Assembly: GCF_020536995.1 (NCBI RefSeq)
Contig: NC_068359.1
Location: 72,927,758-72,991,757, forward strand
Length of the DNA: 64,000 nt
Reading direction: 5' to 3'
DNA from: Dreissena polymorpha
Taxonomy: Eukaryota > Mollusca > Bivalvia > Myida > Dreissenidae
A program made the position numbers and the translations under genes. Under the pieces are notes generated by a model. It was given only the letters and a program-made list of their open reading frames with translations, ran no database searches and was not told the DNA's origin. Shown here in pieces: positions 23,601 to 35,368 of the stretch (position 1 is the stretch's first letter; each line of letters opens with the position of its first letter).

Positions 23601-24970
23601 TGCAACACTGATGAAATATTGTAAAACATGTCATGGTAATAGAATTAGGTACACAAAATGTATTTTTTATAAGATTTTTAGTAACAAACAGTGCACTTAG
23701 TATACTATATGTATATATATATATAACTATGTTTTACTTTAAAATTGTGTATATTTTAAGAGTGATTAAAACTTAAGAAAAGTTTTTATGTTTTAACAAC
23801 TGGATAAACAACAAGAGTATTGCATCTTCTGTACTATATGTTTGGCTTCAAGCCTTCAACTAATTTAAGAAGATTCTGATAGGTTAATCGGTATTACAGT
23901 TTACCCATTAATAAATTAATTATTGGTGTTTGTTGAAAAATGATTCATTATGCTTCACACCTTTATGAATTGCTGTATGTGTAAGCATATGTTATGACTT
24001 TATATTGCAAAAAAATATATTAGACTTCAACATATTAATAATTGTTACTTTAAAACAGTTTTGAACGTTTTAAGACACCTGGGGGCTAATGTCCTAGCAT
24101 GCACTTTTTTGAAGGGGCTTATGTCCTAGGGGCAAATGTCCGTACCCAATAATGGTAAACATTATAAATTTTGAGCTCAATTTTATCAGTTAACAATTCA
24201 TATATATATATAATTGAAAGAAAGTGTGTATTTTATTTAATAAGTATCTTTGTGTCTAAATTACTGTTTGTTTCCAGTAACCTTTGATGCTAAAATTAAA
24301 ATAGAAAGGTAGTAAAATCTTTTTTTGAATATATTGGTATGAAGGGGAACTTTTGAACAATTCATGTTTTTTGTATGATATTATGCATGGAATAAGGGGT
24401 AAAGTTCAGAATTTGAGGGCAATAATTATCAATATAATAAGGGCAATGTTAAGAAAAGTTCTGAATATTCCATATGTTGCTTTATGCAGGGGTTATACAT
24501 TTTTATTGCTTAATATATGCTTTTGAAGTTTTTAAATCATATTTACTGTTCAAAGATTTCACTTAGACCTGACCATGTATTAGCAACTTTGAAATGTGCC
24601 AGGTTCTTAGCAAAAAGGGGTGCTTCTATGTCAAGAAATGTTTTGATAACATGAGTTTGTGTTTTTGTGTCAACACATTCACGTGTACTGCAACTTTCAC
24701 ACATGCAAAGGTCCTTCTTGGGTGATGACAGCTTCAATACGGTCTTGTATATTGTCAAAGCAATCCATTCAGTTGTGAATATATTATGAAAAGTCGTTCT
24801 ATTGGTCAAAATTACCCGCCCACTCTATTTCCATGGATCTAATTGGATGAAGTATTAAATTATAATGTGTGCAAGGGAAAGGGAAAATTTTTGTTTCAAT
24901 TTCTGCATTACCATTTGCACAACTTTTTATGCATGAGGGAATGAAACTTTTAATTTAATATGAAAATTTT
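23600..24970. other. gene-free stretch before the HECT exons
   Basis: AT-rich DNA. Near 24,070-24,150 the phrases CTGGGGGCTAATGTCCTAG and GGGGCAAATGTCCG resemble the repeated-phrase ends of other elements here. A minus-strand open frame (24,543-24,809) has a short cysteine-containing stretch CMCESCSTREC but no recognisable domain. Upstream exons of the HECT gene may lie here; I could not identify any. Confidence 0.4.
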
Positions 24971-25033
24971 CTTTCATGTTTAACAGAATTGATATCAGAC
25001 AAATTATAGTGATCTTAGCTATAAATTACATAA

Positions 25034-28000
25034 TGTATTCATACGCCAGCCGACAGGACTACGCCAGCCATCCCGTCATCGCCAGCCGTCAGGACTACGC
25101 CAGCCGTCAGGACTACGCCAGCTGTCAGGACTATGCCAGCTCTCCCGTCAACGCCAGCCGTCATGACTACGCCAGCCATCCTGTCAACGCCAGCCATCAG
25201 GACTACGCCAGCTGTTGAGATTGACAACGATTTCCAGATTGACATTCCAGAAATTCAGGTTGGTTTTAAGTACAAACTGATCCATATCATGTATGCCAAG
25301 CTAAAATCTGGTGTAATAATAATAATAATTACACTAGAGGTCACATTTACTTGCTGGTCTTCATGAATATTAGTCGTTAATCAATAAGTTCTAGGCCGAT
25401 TTTGTAAATGGGTCATTTCTGATAAAAAACTAGGCCACTAGGTCCAATCATATAAGTGGTTTGATCATAACAGTCTGTTTGCATTTTGCTCACATCTTCC
25501 TTTTTTATCCTGTTGGATAGTTGTTTTAGGTGAGCGATTTAAGGCCTTCATCATCTGTGGAATGCTGCTTTGATAATATCTTGCATTTGGTGTAAAATAG
25601 ACATGATAGTGTATAACAACAACACAAATATGCCTTACACAAAATAAATATGTTCCTTCTTTGCACATCATATGAATAACAGGGGGCTATAAATCAGCAT
25701 AGTACCAAGCACTGTTTAAGAATAGTGTATTGTTGATGGCACACGTGTTAACAAAAATTGACATCCCCATACAAAATCTGTTAATGAACAATCAAGTTGC
25801 ACAAAAATAATATGGGGTATAATATAAGAAATAGGATACACCACTTAAGATCTTATGGCCTTTTAGTGACCTCCCAGTCAGCCCCAAACATATAGCAGAC
25901 CTCAGTGTTTTGGATTGGGCCCCTTTTAAGTTTGGGGCAGACTCATCCATCACTATAAGGCCAAAAGACCCTAAGTTGTTTGTACAATTTCTTAAATAAC
26001 ATATTTCTATTACAGAGTGATTCCCTATATGAGCCAGCTGGGACACCCACAGTTCTCTTTCGACGTCAACAGACTTTCCTTGACATAGCCAGGTGAGTGA
26101 TCTGTACTAAAGTGTGTGGAAAAATGGCTCATTTGTTTATGAAGATCCTCTTTGTCTTAAGCTACCATTTCACGTAAAGAATGTATGCTCCATAGAAATT
26201 TATGAACAAGTAAAATATTTCTAATCTTGAAGTGAACTTTTTTATGCCCCTGGTAGGGTGGCATATAGCAGTTGAACTGTCTGTAAGTCCGTCTTGTCTG
26301 TCCGTCCATCCAAAAACTTTAACATTGGTCATAACTTTTGCAATATTGAAGATAGCAACTTGATATTTGGAATGCATGTGTATCTCATGGAGCTGCACAT
26401 TTTAAGTGGTGAAAGGTCAAGGTCATCCTTCAAGCTCAAAGGTAAAAAAACACAATCCAAGGGAAGTATTAAGCTTTAAAGGGAGATAATTTCTATACCT
26501 GCCAAATGATAAATAGAAATATTATTTCAAAGCGGCGCAGTAGGGGGCTTTGTGTTTCTGACAAAAACATCTCTTGTTTTGTCTTAGACTTGAAGCAAAA
26601 CAAGAAGCAAAAGTCATGTGGTATATCCACACTGTAACATAAATACTGTTGATGGCTAAGCAGTTACCAGCCTCCTGACAGTGCACTTAACAGTTACTGT
26701 TAGCTACAGAATGGTCATTAGGTAATATTGTTTGATATCCAACAGTTGAAGTGCCTGGTCAGATGGCATGTGATCTTACTCTTTGCTTCTATATCCAGAA
26801 TTGGCATCTCAAGCTTCCATTTTGTACTGTTATTAGTATTAAAAAATTGACTTTGCCCTTACAGAGACATTGACCAGCCTGCTGACCAGACAACCAACCA
26901 GTCATCAGCCGTTCTGAATGAGTACATCCCTGCGGTTCAAACAGCACAACCCATTCCGTAAGAGCATAAGATTTTTGATGTGCATGAAATGTTATGCATG
27001 ATATCTTAAATAATCTTTATTTTTGAATGAAGTGTTTTGATTAAAGACATTGTTTTTTAAATTCATTATCTTGCAATGAGGCTTCTTTCGCTTTTTTTTT
27101 CATATCCTTGTTGTAGAATAAACACTAGGCTATCAATTTCAAAAGAAAGCAGATTAATTATATACATGTATGAGCTACCAAGCAAATGGACAGACCAAGC
27201 CAGGATTTAAACTCAAAAATCAATAAGCAATGTGCTTTACACACTGCATACCGGTAACCTAGATATTTTTGATGCAGAAGAACCTTTGTAAAATTTGCTA
27301 GGATGACCACACTGAAATTAGAAAATATCTGATTTTTTGTATTGAAATTTACCAGATCCTTGTCAAAATAGAAATTTCTATTTCTATCAAAATGTAATTT
27401 TATTTGAGATTTTGAATAAAGATATTTTTATGAGATTTTGTATATTTTTTAAAATAAAAAATATGTTTCTGCAGACCAAGCCGTATAACAGATACTGCCA
27501 GAGAGCAGCTCAAACAACAAGCGAGCATGTGCATCACTGGTCCCATTACAGATCCTTTGCTCCTGGAGGTGAGACGTAACCACGTCATGAAAGACGCCCT
27601 AGGCACCTTACGGTACTCACAGAGTGACCTCAGCAGCAAACTGCAGATCAAGTTCATTGGTGAGGCCGGTGTTGATCTCGGTGGTCTCCGTCGCGAGTTC
27701 TTCTCCCTCCTTGCATACCAGTTCAGCCATTCAGCGCTTACATCAGGTAAAGCTTATCATCTAGCATTGGAACCATACAATGTCTGCCAAGTGAACAACT
27801 TGATAGCCATATTTTTTATTATAGTATTCTTTGCATATTCTTAGAGACCAGCTTTTTTGTTGGCATCTAAATAAGGTTTAAAATATCAAGCTGTCATTGA
27901 AAGTTAAAAGTTAAAAATCCATAAAAGTGTAATGCAAGAAATACTGAACTCAAATTCACTTGAAAAATTCAAGTATGTGTCACATGAATTATGAAATGAC

Positions 28001-30271
28001 CTCTAGTATTGTACATCTATCAATTATAATTGGCCTGTTGATTTAGTTGTATTTTCTGGTCATTTGGGATTATAGAATGTAAACATTATTGTTATAGTAG
28101 AATACCTCTTAAGCCGGTGCTAATGGGCGTGAGTGGTGATGCATTCTCCATTACCAGAACAGACCGAATTAAACCGGGTCTGCTATTATATTTCTAGGAT
28201 GCATTTTGTGCTTTCAAAGGAGACACTTTCAGAACTAATAAGATAGAGAACTATAATGGGTAACCACAGAACATTATTCCCTTATGTGTATTCAAATTCC
28301 TTATTTGTATTTGGTGTTTCAGGTTCTCCCGGGCGCCTCACATTAAGAAAGAACTTTGTGGAGCGTGAGAAGAACACCTTCTTCTACCTTGGTCAGCTTG
28401 TGGCTCTCTCCATTCTTCAAGATGGTCCAGGTCTGCCAGTGTTTGCCGACTGTGTGGTCAACAAGATACTCAACATCACAAATGGTGTCAATCCAAATGA
28501 CCTCAATCCAGACTTGGTGAAAACACTTGAAGAGGTATATATTATAATATGTGTTAATGACATAAAATAAGACCTATGATTCTTGCATATCTGACTGAGA
28601 TTTCTGCTGCCTGCTTTCATTCATGCCAGGAAACCCCTTCTGGCACAGGGGGATGCCAGATGACTGGCATGCAATTTAAACATTAAAATTACATCAGTGC
28701 ATTGTTCTCGATGTTAATGTTATGGCGTTTCGTCACTTTCTCTTAATGATATCATAATACCACGCTTCTTAAAATATGCGTCCGTAATAAAAAGAAAGCT
28801 TTAACAAATTCCATTTCAGCCGTAAATCATTCCATTTTACAACTTGTTAAATATGTATGCAAGAAAAAATATTTATCACTAGTTTTAGACTCAGACCAGA
28901 ATTTCCGGCCCTCGAGTAACTGTTTTGGCGGGAACTCAGCTAGCAGTTGATCCCGCCAAAACAGATACTCTCGGACCTGAAATTCAGATCCTGAACTACA
29001 ACCAGTGACTGAAATTTATAATATGTAAGGAAAAGACATGCAATGTTATATAGTCAACCAACTTCACACACCCTATCCAAGTAGCAAATATTATTTGCAT
29101 GAGTAATAGCTCAACATAATTATTTTTTTTGACATAGTCAATTCTTGATGAAAATTGATTTGTTTGTGCTGAAATGGAGTTAAATGCAGTCCATCTGACT
29201 CGGGTAAACGGATCATATAATAAAGATGTATAATTTCAGATGACAGATGCTTCGACTGACCGTGAGCTCCAGGACCTTTATTTTAGCATCTATGACGAGC
29301 GAGAGGCAGCAGGGTTTATCCTGCCATCTAACATCTTCAAGAAGGACCACATCCCCCTCCTGCAGTCGGCCCTTGTTAACAACATGGTGTTGAACTGCAG
29401 AGATGAACTGGACCAGTTCATTGAAGGTAATGTGATATTATTATTATTATATTGAGTAACTTAGCTCCTCCAAATGTAATGAGATGTTTTTGCAAGCTGG
29501 CTTGTCAATAGATTTACCATCAAGTTAAACACACAATGATACAAGTTATTTTCAATAAAAAATAAAAAATAGTGAAATTGCTGCTGATCAAAATCTAAAA
29601 GCTTTCATGTATGAATCAAACATTTTGATTAAACTGCCTTTAGTGCCATTATATAAGATGTGTGTTTGATAATTTATTAAATTGCATTATATTCATTACT
29701 GGGTCGTTTTAAATAACATGCTTTTTATGAATCAACTTCATATGACTAGACACTATGTTTCATTTGAACATGTAACTGTGTGATGATTAAATGACTGTTT
29801 GTAGCATTAACTCAATTTGATATTATCCTTCCAGGTCTACAAACTCATGATGTTCTGACCATAGTGAGACAGGAGAAGTTGACCTGTCTATTCAGTGGTG
29901 GTAAGCCGCCAGTCACTGTTGCCGATGTAAGAGGTCTGATGAACTTTAAATATCGCGAAGATATCAACCGGGAGGCTGACCGGGAAACTGGCCAGCAGTT
30001 TGTTCGGTTCCTTCAGGCGACAAAGGGTGATGGCGCCACCATCAACGGCATTACCCTGAAGCCGAAGGATGTCCTCATGTGGATGTCGGGTTCAACAGAA
30101 ATCCCAGCTGTGGGTTTCCACAAGCAGATTGACATTGAGTTTGGTGGTGAGGAAAGGGTCAACACTTGTGCACTTTGTGTTACGTTAAAGCATCTGACGC
30201 CTGCTGTTGAGGACCCTGTTTTGTATTTTACAGAGCGTTTGATAAACTCATCAACATTCGGTGATATGTGA
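25034..30271 (+). CDS. HECT-domain E3 ubiquitin ligase (G2E3-like), transposon cargo
   Basis: Exons in phase: ~25,034-25,258 (start uncertain), 26,016-26,092, 26,865-26,957, 27,475-27,746, 28,323-28,534, 29,240-29,426, 29,835-30,271 (TGA). All junctions are AG/GT and the phases 0, 2, 2, 1, 0, 1 join without a break. The first exon encodes a low-complexity Thr-Pro-Ala repeat. The HECT domain starts around LEVRRNHVMKDAL, includes IKFIGEAGVDLGGLRREFF, and ends with RVNTCALCVTLKHL, whose first Cys is at the position of the ubiquitin-accepting cysteine. As a family, HECT enzymes take ubiquitin from E2 on this cysteine and pass it to substrates. About 500 residues are visible; upstream exons are probably missing, so substrate-binding domains are unknown. 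No inactivating change is seen. It converges on the transposase gene inside the same element, suggesting a cargo role in transposition or host interaction (inference). Confidence 0.87.
25043..25220 (+). repeat. coding minisatellite, ACGCCAGCCGTCAGGACT units
   Basis: About ten imperfect 12-18-bp units (TACGCCAGCCGTCAGGAC and TCCCGTCAACGCCAGCC variants). The frame that splices to the HECT domain reads TPAVRT repeats. The block is open in more than one frame because the unit lengths are multiples of three. It ends at the start of EIDNDFQIDIPEIQ, which is unique sequence. Confidence 0.8.
26240..26582 (+). repeat. ATGCCCC/CTCTTGTTTT-ended repeat in HECT intron
   Basis: It starts TTTTTATGCCCCTGGTAGGG, contains CTTGATATTTGGAATGCATG and ends AAACATCTCTTGTTTT. 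It is closely related to 50,968-51,275; a ~60-bp segment with AGGGAGATAATTTC is extra here. It resides in the intron between exons ending 26,092 and starting 26,865. Confidence 0.7.
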
Positions 30272-30382
30272 TATTTCTTTATGTTATGGAGATAAGATCT
30301 AATGTTGATGAGTTTATCAATCGCTCTGTAAAATACAAGACAAAACTCCTCACCAAACTCGATGTCTATTTGCTTGTGGAAA
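30115..30382. repeat. inverted partial copy of the HECT 3' exon just after its stop
   Basis: Bases 30,301-30,382 are the reverse complement of two parts of the last HECT exon: 30,219-30,257 (GCG(T/A)TTGATAAACTCATC) and 30,115-30,148 (TTTCCACAAGCA). The ~70 bp between them is missing. In the second part the differences fall at third codon positions (CAG ATT GAC ATT versus CAA ATA GAC ATC), so the inverted piece came from a related, already diverged HECT copy. It is followed by an A20 run. Transcribed, it would fold on the end of the coding region. Confidence 0.85.
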
Positions 30383-30632
30383 TAAAAAAAAAAAAAAAAA
30401 AAACGTTTTTGTATTACTGTTTTTAAGTGTTTTGTAAATATTGTATAAATATATACTGGAGTTAAACAATTTGTTCATTAACTAAAGTTGCTGAGCCACA
30501 GTTATCAACATGTTTCCAAATATAGTTTTTCCGTATTACTTTAGCAATATTGTATTAGTAAACAAGCTTTAAAAAGTTATGCACATGTGCCGACTTTCAA
30601 AAAAAGTTCTTGCGAACATAAATATTAAACCA

Positions 30633-30890
30633 GGGCCCGTATTCATCAACCAATTCTTAGACTTAAGTCTAAGAATAAAGAATATTCTTTAAATAGGATT
30701 ATTAAAAAATTGCTTTAATATTAAGTCAAACTTGACATTAACTGTCTCTATCTAATTCATTCGTAATGAAGAAATTTCCTTTACGGACATAACCATCACT
30801 GGTTGCCTGTATGTTTTCAAACCATGGGCATAATTTTCTTGGTTCAAAGTATATTCTTAAGTCTAAGAATGGGTTGGTGAATACGGGCCC
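30633..30890. mobile_element. 258-bp inverted-repeat element (MITE)
   Basis: The left end GGGCCCGTATTCATCAACCA is the complement of the right end (TTGGTGAATACGGGCCC), with ~35-bp arms that include CTTAGACTTAAGTCTAAGAA. No ORF. I recognise this terminal motif as a widespread animal MITE type, not assigned to a superfamily. Confidence 0.8.
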
Positions 30891-30944
30891 AGAATGGTAC
30901 AGGATCTGTAACTTACCTAATGTATATTTTTTTTCTATTAGTTT

Positions 30945-31030
30945 GAGAATTGAGATTGTGTCTATTAGTTTTAGACTTGACATTGTGTCTATTAGTTTTA
31001 GACTTGACATTGTGTCTATTAGTTTTTGAG
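30945..31030. repeat. 27-bp minisatellite
   Basis: Three to four copies of TGTGTCTATTAGTTTTAGAC followed by TTGACAT; the last copies are identical. Confidence 0.85.
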
Positions 31031-32945
31031 ATTGTTATCAAAATAAACTGTTGCTCTTGAATGAATTGTGTTTATTTTTATTCCTGTATCATGTGCTTCT
31101 CCTTCAATCGAAAATAAAGTCATTCCTGTTAAAATGCACGACATATTGTTCATGAAAATGCATGTTGACCTATTTGAAGGGTATTGATATTTATTGCAGT
31201 CACTCAGATGTTGGTGCCTGTGTGAAAGTTATGTGTGCAAGACCTTATTGATGATGCCAAAAACAAACATCATCTTTTAACAACCATATTTTGTAGATAT
31301 TTAAGGAATAACAAGCAAGAACTGACAGTTCATCAAGTCCTGTACCAGAGTATGTAAAAAGGAAAAGAGTCAAATATCCATAACACCCTAAAAGTTTTCC
31401 GAAATAAATTAAATTCATGGGACACAGCTAGTGTACCATTAGACAACCTTGTAGTGTTTAAATGTTAATCCTCAGGTAGTTTTCAAAGAGTAACCATAAC
31501 AAAATATTTTCTCTATACTATATATAAAAAGGGCTATAACTTATTCGAAAATAGTCAAAACCAAATAAGAAGCAAACAACTAGGATACACAAACTCCACC
31601 TTTATACCATCTTCATACATATTGTGACCTGGTTTTGCAAAGATGTCCTCACAACTAGGACCTGTTTACCAAGGAATGTTGGATGCCGATATGACTGGTA
31701 TAGTGATTGTCTCTATGAGACATGTGAGCAAAAAAACATGCCAATGCTCTACAGGTCAAGTTTTGAACGATATTGATCACTAAATATGCCTCTGTTATAT
31801 AGGTAAAGTTTGAATAGGGTCATTTTTGGTTTGTGAGCTATTGTGATCGCCATGTGTCTGCTGTCCATAATTGTGATGCACTTGTTTAATATCAACTATT
31901 ATACTGTTAACACTTCAGAGGTCACATATTTTGACCAACACTCATTACTATTACTAACAGCAAAAATGTGACTAGAGTGTTACTTTTAGACCTGATTACC
32001 TAGTGTTTGACCTTGCACAACATGTACAATTTTACAATTGAATCATCAAGATGTATACATCTAGCTATTTTGATAAAGAGTTTACAAATTTCTCTTTATT
32101 TGACCTAGTGATCTAGACATTGACCTATCATGTTTTTTTTTTAATTATATAAGTTCTCCATGTTAGTTTATTTTTTTTCTTCTTTGGCTATATTAAGTGC
32201 AAGGCGCATTTTGGCTTCGTGTTCACCTTCGATTTTGATAGGCAGTCATTGGTTATTGAATTCAGTGTTTGTGTTGATATACCGTCTCAAGGTACTTCAT
32301 TGGATAACACACCTACTTCGAAGGTACCAGAGTAGTGTTTTCCATTACCTCTGTATGTTATACATTGAACTCACAGTAAATAAGAATCTGGATTGAAAGG
32401 TTGGTGTAGGGTATACCTATGAATAACATTCTGCTGGTGTACCTCAGTAAGGCTGGGTACTTCGTCATGTATGTTGTTTGCACTAACAAACTGAAGGAAA
32501 CAGTAACTAGAGTGCGAACGTTGTTTTTCTTTAATTTGACCTATTTTAATAAGTCAAGTGAACCATGTTTAAATTTGACCAAGATATCATTTAGGTGAAC
32601 ATTCTGAACAAGTTTGATGAGGAAAAAACCTGACCTCTAGAGCAATGTTTTCCTATACTATCAACTAGTGACCTAGTGTCTGACCCAACATGACTCTCAA
32701 TCTTGACCTAAATTTAATTGAGATACAACTTCTGGCAAGTTTGATCAGCGAATTTGAAAGAACTCGAGTATTAAGGGTGAAATGTTTAATGGTCACAAAA
32801 TCACGGCCACAAACGTTCATCTTGTCACTGTGTGTCAGGTGAGCTTAACATCAAATATCACTTTCAAAATCAACTTTATGTTTTTAAAACAACACAATCG
32901 CTGAAACATGACATTGAGTATATAAACTTCATATATCTGACATAC
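31030..32945. other. gene-free stretch between the convergent transposon genes
   Basis: No exon seen. From about 31,620 onward the DNA carries scattered, degraded relatives of the 33.4-kb array (phrases such as 'gacctagtg', 'cttgacctaaat' and 'acaacttctggcaagtttgat'). Confidence 0.45.
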
Positions 32946-32946
32946 A

Positions 32947-33420
32947 TCAGGGTTTTCATTAGAATTCTTTGTAGCAGTCTTTTGAATTATTTGAGGAGGC
33001 CAAGTTTTTTTTTAAATAAAGGTGCCAAATCGTGGCTTTCGAGCGATTTTTGGCACATATTTTACATGTATTTCCCCAGTTAAAAAAGAGGATATTAATG
33101 TGAATTGTTAAGAAAAAATAAATTCCTCAGGTTACATCAACTCTCCGGGGTGTCGATTGTCCCAAATTTGAAATCCTGAAAATAAAGTCGGGGTCGAAGG
33201 GACCGGGCCCTAGCTTTATGTATAATTTCTGTACAGTACATAACATGTATTCTTTACAGTATTAATAGCAATCTGAATTAAACAAACACTGGAAGTTTTA
33301 ACATTTTAATAAGTTATAACTTCCAATAATGACAATGACATTTCAAAATATATAACTAAACTAATTTAAATGACTAGTCCACAAGTAGTTATTGCAAATA
33401 AGAAGAAACAGTAACAAGAG
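32947..33420. repeat. partial copy of the CAGGGTTTTCATTAG element
   Basis: The left end matches the right end of the 1.28-kb element at 48,186-49,469 in the opposite orientation (CAGGGTTTTCATTAGAATTC, then TTTGTAGCAG). It continues through 'gcctagctttatgtataatttctg' to CTAGTCCACAAGTAGTTATT. The other end is not preserved. Confidence 0.75.
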
Positions 33421-33424
33421 TGCC

Positions 33425-34440
33425 AAACTGTCACAAGGTACGCCCGTTCGAAGGTTTTGGACACCATGCTCAATGCTTGAAAGTGTCCTCAAGACCTAGT
33501 TATTGACCCGGCATGACCCATATTTGAACTTGACCTAGATATCACTTAGATGTAACATCTGACTAAATTTGGTGAAGATCAGATGAAAACTACTTCAATT
33601 AAAGAGCGGACAACATGCTTAATGCTTGAAATGCACTATGTGACCTCGTTTTTGACCTGGCATGACCCATGTTCGAACTTGACCTACATATCATCTAGAC
33701 ACAACTTCTGACCAAATTAGGTGAAGATCAGATGAAAACTACTTCAATTAGAGAGCGGACACCATGCTAAATGCTTGAAATGCACTAAGTAACCTCGTGA
33801 CCTAGTTTTTGACCCGGCATGACCCATATTTGAACTTGACCTACATATCATCTAGACACAACTTCTGACCAAATTTGGTGAAGATCGGATGAATACAATT
33901 TGAATTAGAGTCCGGACAAAGTGGCGCCGTTGAAAATGCACTAATTGACCCTATGACCTAGTTTTTGACCCGGCATGACCCATATTCGAACTTGGCCTAT
34001 ATATCAACTAGATGCAACTGCTGACCAAGTTTGGTGAAGATCGGATGAATACAATTTGAAATAGAGTCCGGACAAAGTGGCCCCTTTGAAAATGCACTTA
34101 TTGACCCTATGACCTAGTTTTTGACCCGGCATGACCCATATTCGAACTTGGCCTAGATATCAACTAGATGCAACTGCTGACCAAGTTTGGTGAAGATCGG
34201 ATGAATACAATTTGAAATAGAGTCCGGACAAAGTGGCCCCTTTGAAAATGCACTTATTGACCCTATGACCTAGTTTTTGACCTGGCATGACCCATATTCG
34301 AACTTGGCCTAGATATCAACTAGATGCAACTGCTGACCAAGTTTGGTGAAGATCGGATGAATACAATTTGAATTAGAGTCCGGACAAAGTGATGCCTTCC
34401 GCCCGCCGCCCGCCGCCCGCCCGCCGCCCGCCCGCCGCCA
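33425..34440 (+). repeat. ~170-bp tandem array (GACCAAGTTTGGTGAAGATC) with CCGCC tail
   Basis: Six units with TGACCTAGTTTTTGACCCGG and TTTGGTGAAGATCGGATGAA. The last four are nearly identical, so expansion is recent. The array ends in a (CCGCC)n microsatellite at 34,398-34,436 and the phrase ACGTCCCGTATTTTATACGG. Three units of the same family in reverse orientation lie at 61,190-61,745. Confidence 0.88.
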
Positions 34441-34489
34441 AGGGGTTTCACATAATACGTCCCGTATTTTATACGGGCGTATAAAAACT

Positions 34490-35232
34490 GTAAACATCTT
34501 TATCAACTGTCAAACAATAATATTCAATATTATGATCCTCTATTTAACACAATCGCATTTTACCAAGAGAATGTGACTAGCAATTCAAATAGAATTACCA
34601 AAGGAGTAAGTTACCTTAAGAAAAATAAAGTCTGATAAACATCACAAGAATTAAAACAATTATACTGAAGCATTTTATGAGCAAATACTAGAACATTTAT
34701 AAGTAATACTGTGTTAAGAGTACACAATAAAACAGTACAATAACAGTGTTTAACTCTTAGCACATGAGATCATTTAAACAGTTGCAAAAATTGACCTGTC
34801 AGACTGACAAAGAACAATCTCAATATAATGAACCTCCACTTAACACAATAACATTTTACCAAGAGTTTATGACTAGCACTTCAAATGAAATTACCAAATG
34901 AGTATATTACTTAATAAATTACAGTCTGATATCAGATGAGTATATGTCTGGCACTTTAAGTGACATTAACAAATGAGTACATGTACATAACTTAATTAAT
35001 AAAAGTCTGATAAAAAGAAGTGTACATGTTATGAAAAGCACAAATAAAATACCAAATGAGAATATTGAGAGATAATGAGAGTCTCAATTATCAAGATTTT
35101 GATAATAACAGATATACATGTATTAAAAAACATTAAAACATGTACTAACACCAATTTGACTTTAAATAGTAAATTTTCCAGAATATAAAACAGTTTCAGG
35201 TGATTCTAATCTAAACTATATTAGAATATGAC
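34490..35232. repeat. degenerate ~290-bp duplication, otherwise gene-free
   Basis: The stretch with ACATTTTACCAAGAG and 'gactagcacttcaaatgaaattaccaaatgagta' occurs near 34,550-34,640 and again near 34,845-34,935. Shorter echoes of ACCAAATGAG follow at 34,965 and 35,050. No exon visible. Confidence 0.55.
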
Positions 35233-35329
35233 CCAGAATCAGATAGTGAATTATCGGATGATGATTGTTATGGCAACTAGACTAGTTGCCACAACAATCA
35301 TCATCCGATAATTCACTATCTGATTCTGG
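35233..35329. terminator. 97-bp palindrome downstream of the transposase gene
   Basis: The arms 35,233-35,280 and 35,282-35,329 are reverse complements apart from one mismatch, with a single-base centre. It begins 40 bp beyond the transposase stop codon (reading minus). Its transcript would form a 48-bp stem. Either strand reads PESDSELSDDDC then a stop, an acidic string that may be a remnant of coding DNA. The terminator or 3'-end role is a guess; the palindrome itself is certain. Confidence 0.6.
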
Positions 35330-35368
35330 TCACCATATAAGCAGTTTCATGTAATCATAGCTTGGTCA

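Noticed and set aside
24543-24809. 88-residue minus-strand frame with a Cys-rich stretch
   Set aside because: Cysteine spacing fits no zinc-finger pattern I know, and no flanking exon was found. Mentioned only under the gene-free stretch.
24976-25245. Two open frames over the minisatellite (SRQDYA repeats on the plus strand, alternating Val/Ala/Gly on the minus strand)
   Set aside because: They exist because the repeat unit has a length divisible by three. Only the TPAV frame splices in phase to the HECT exons.
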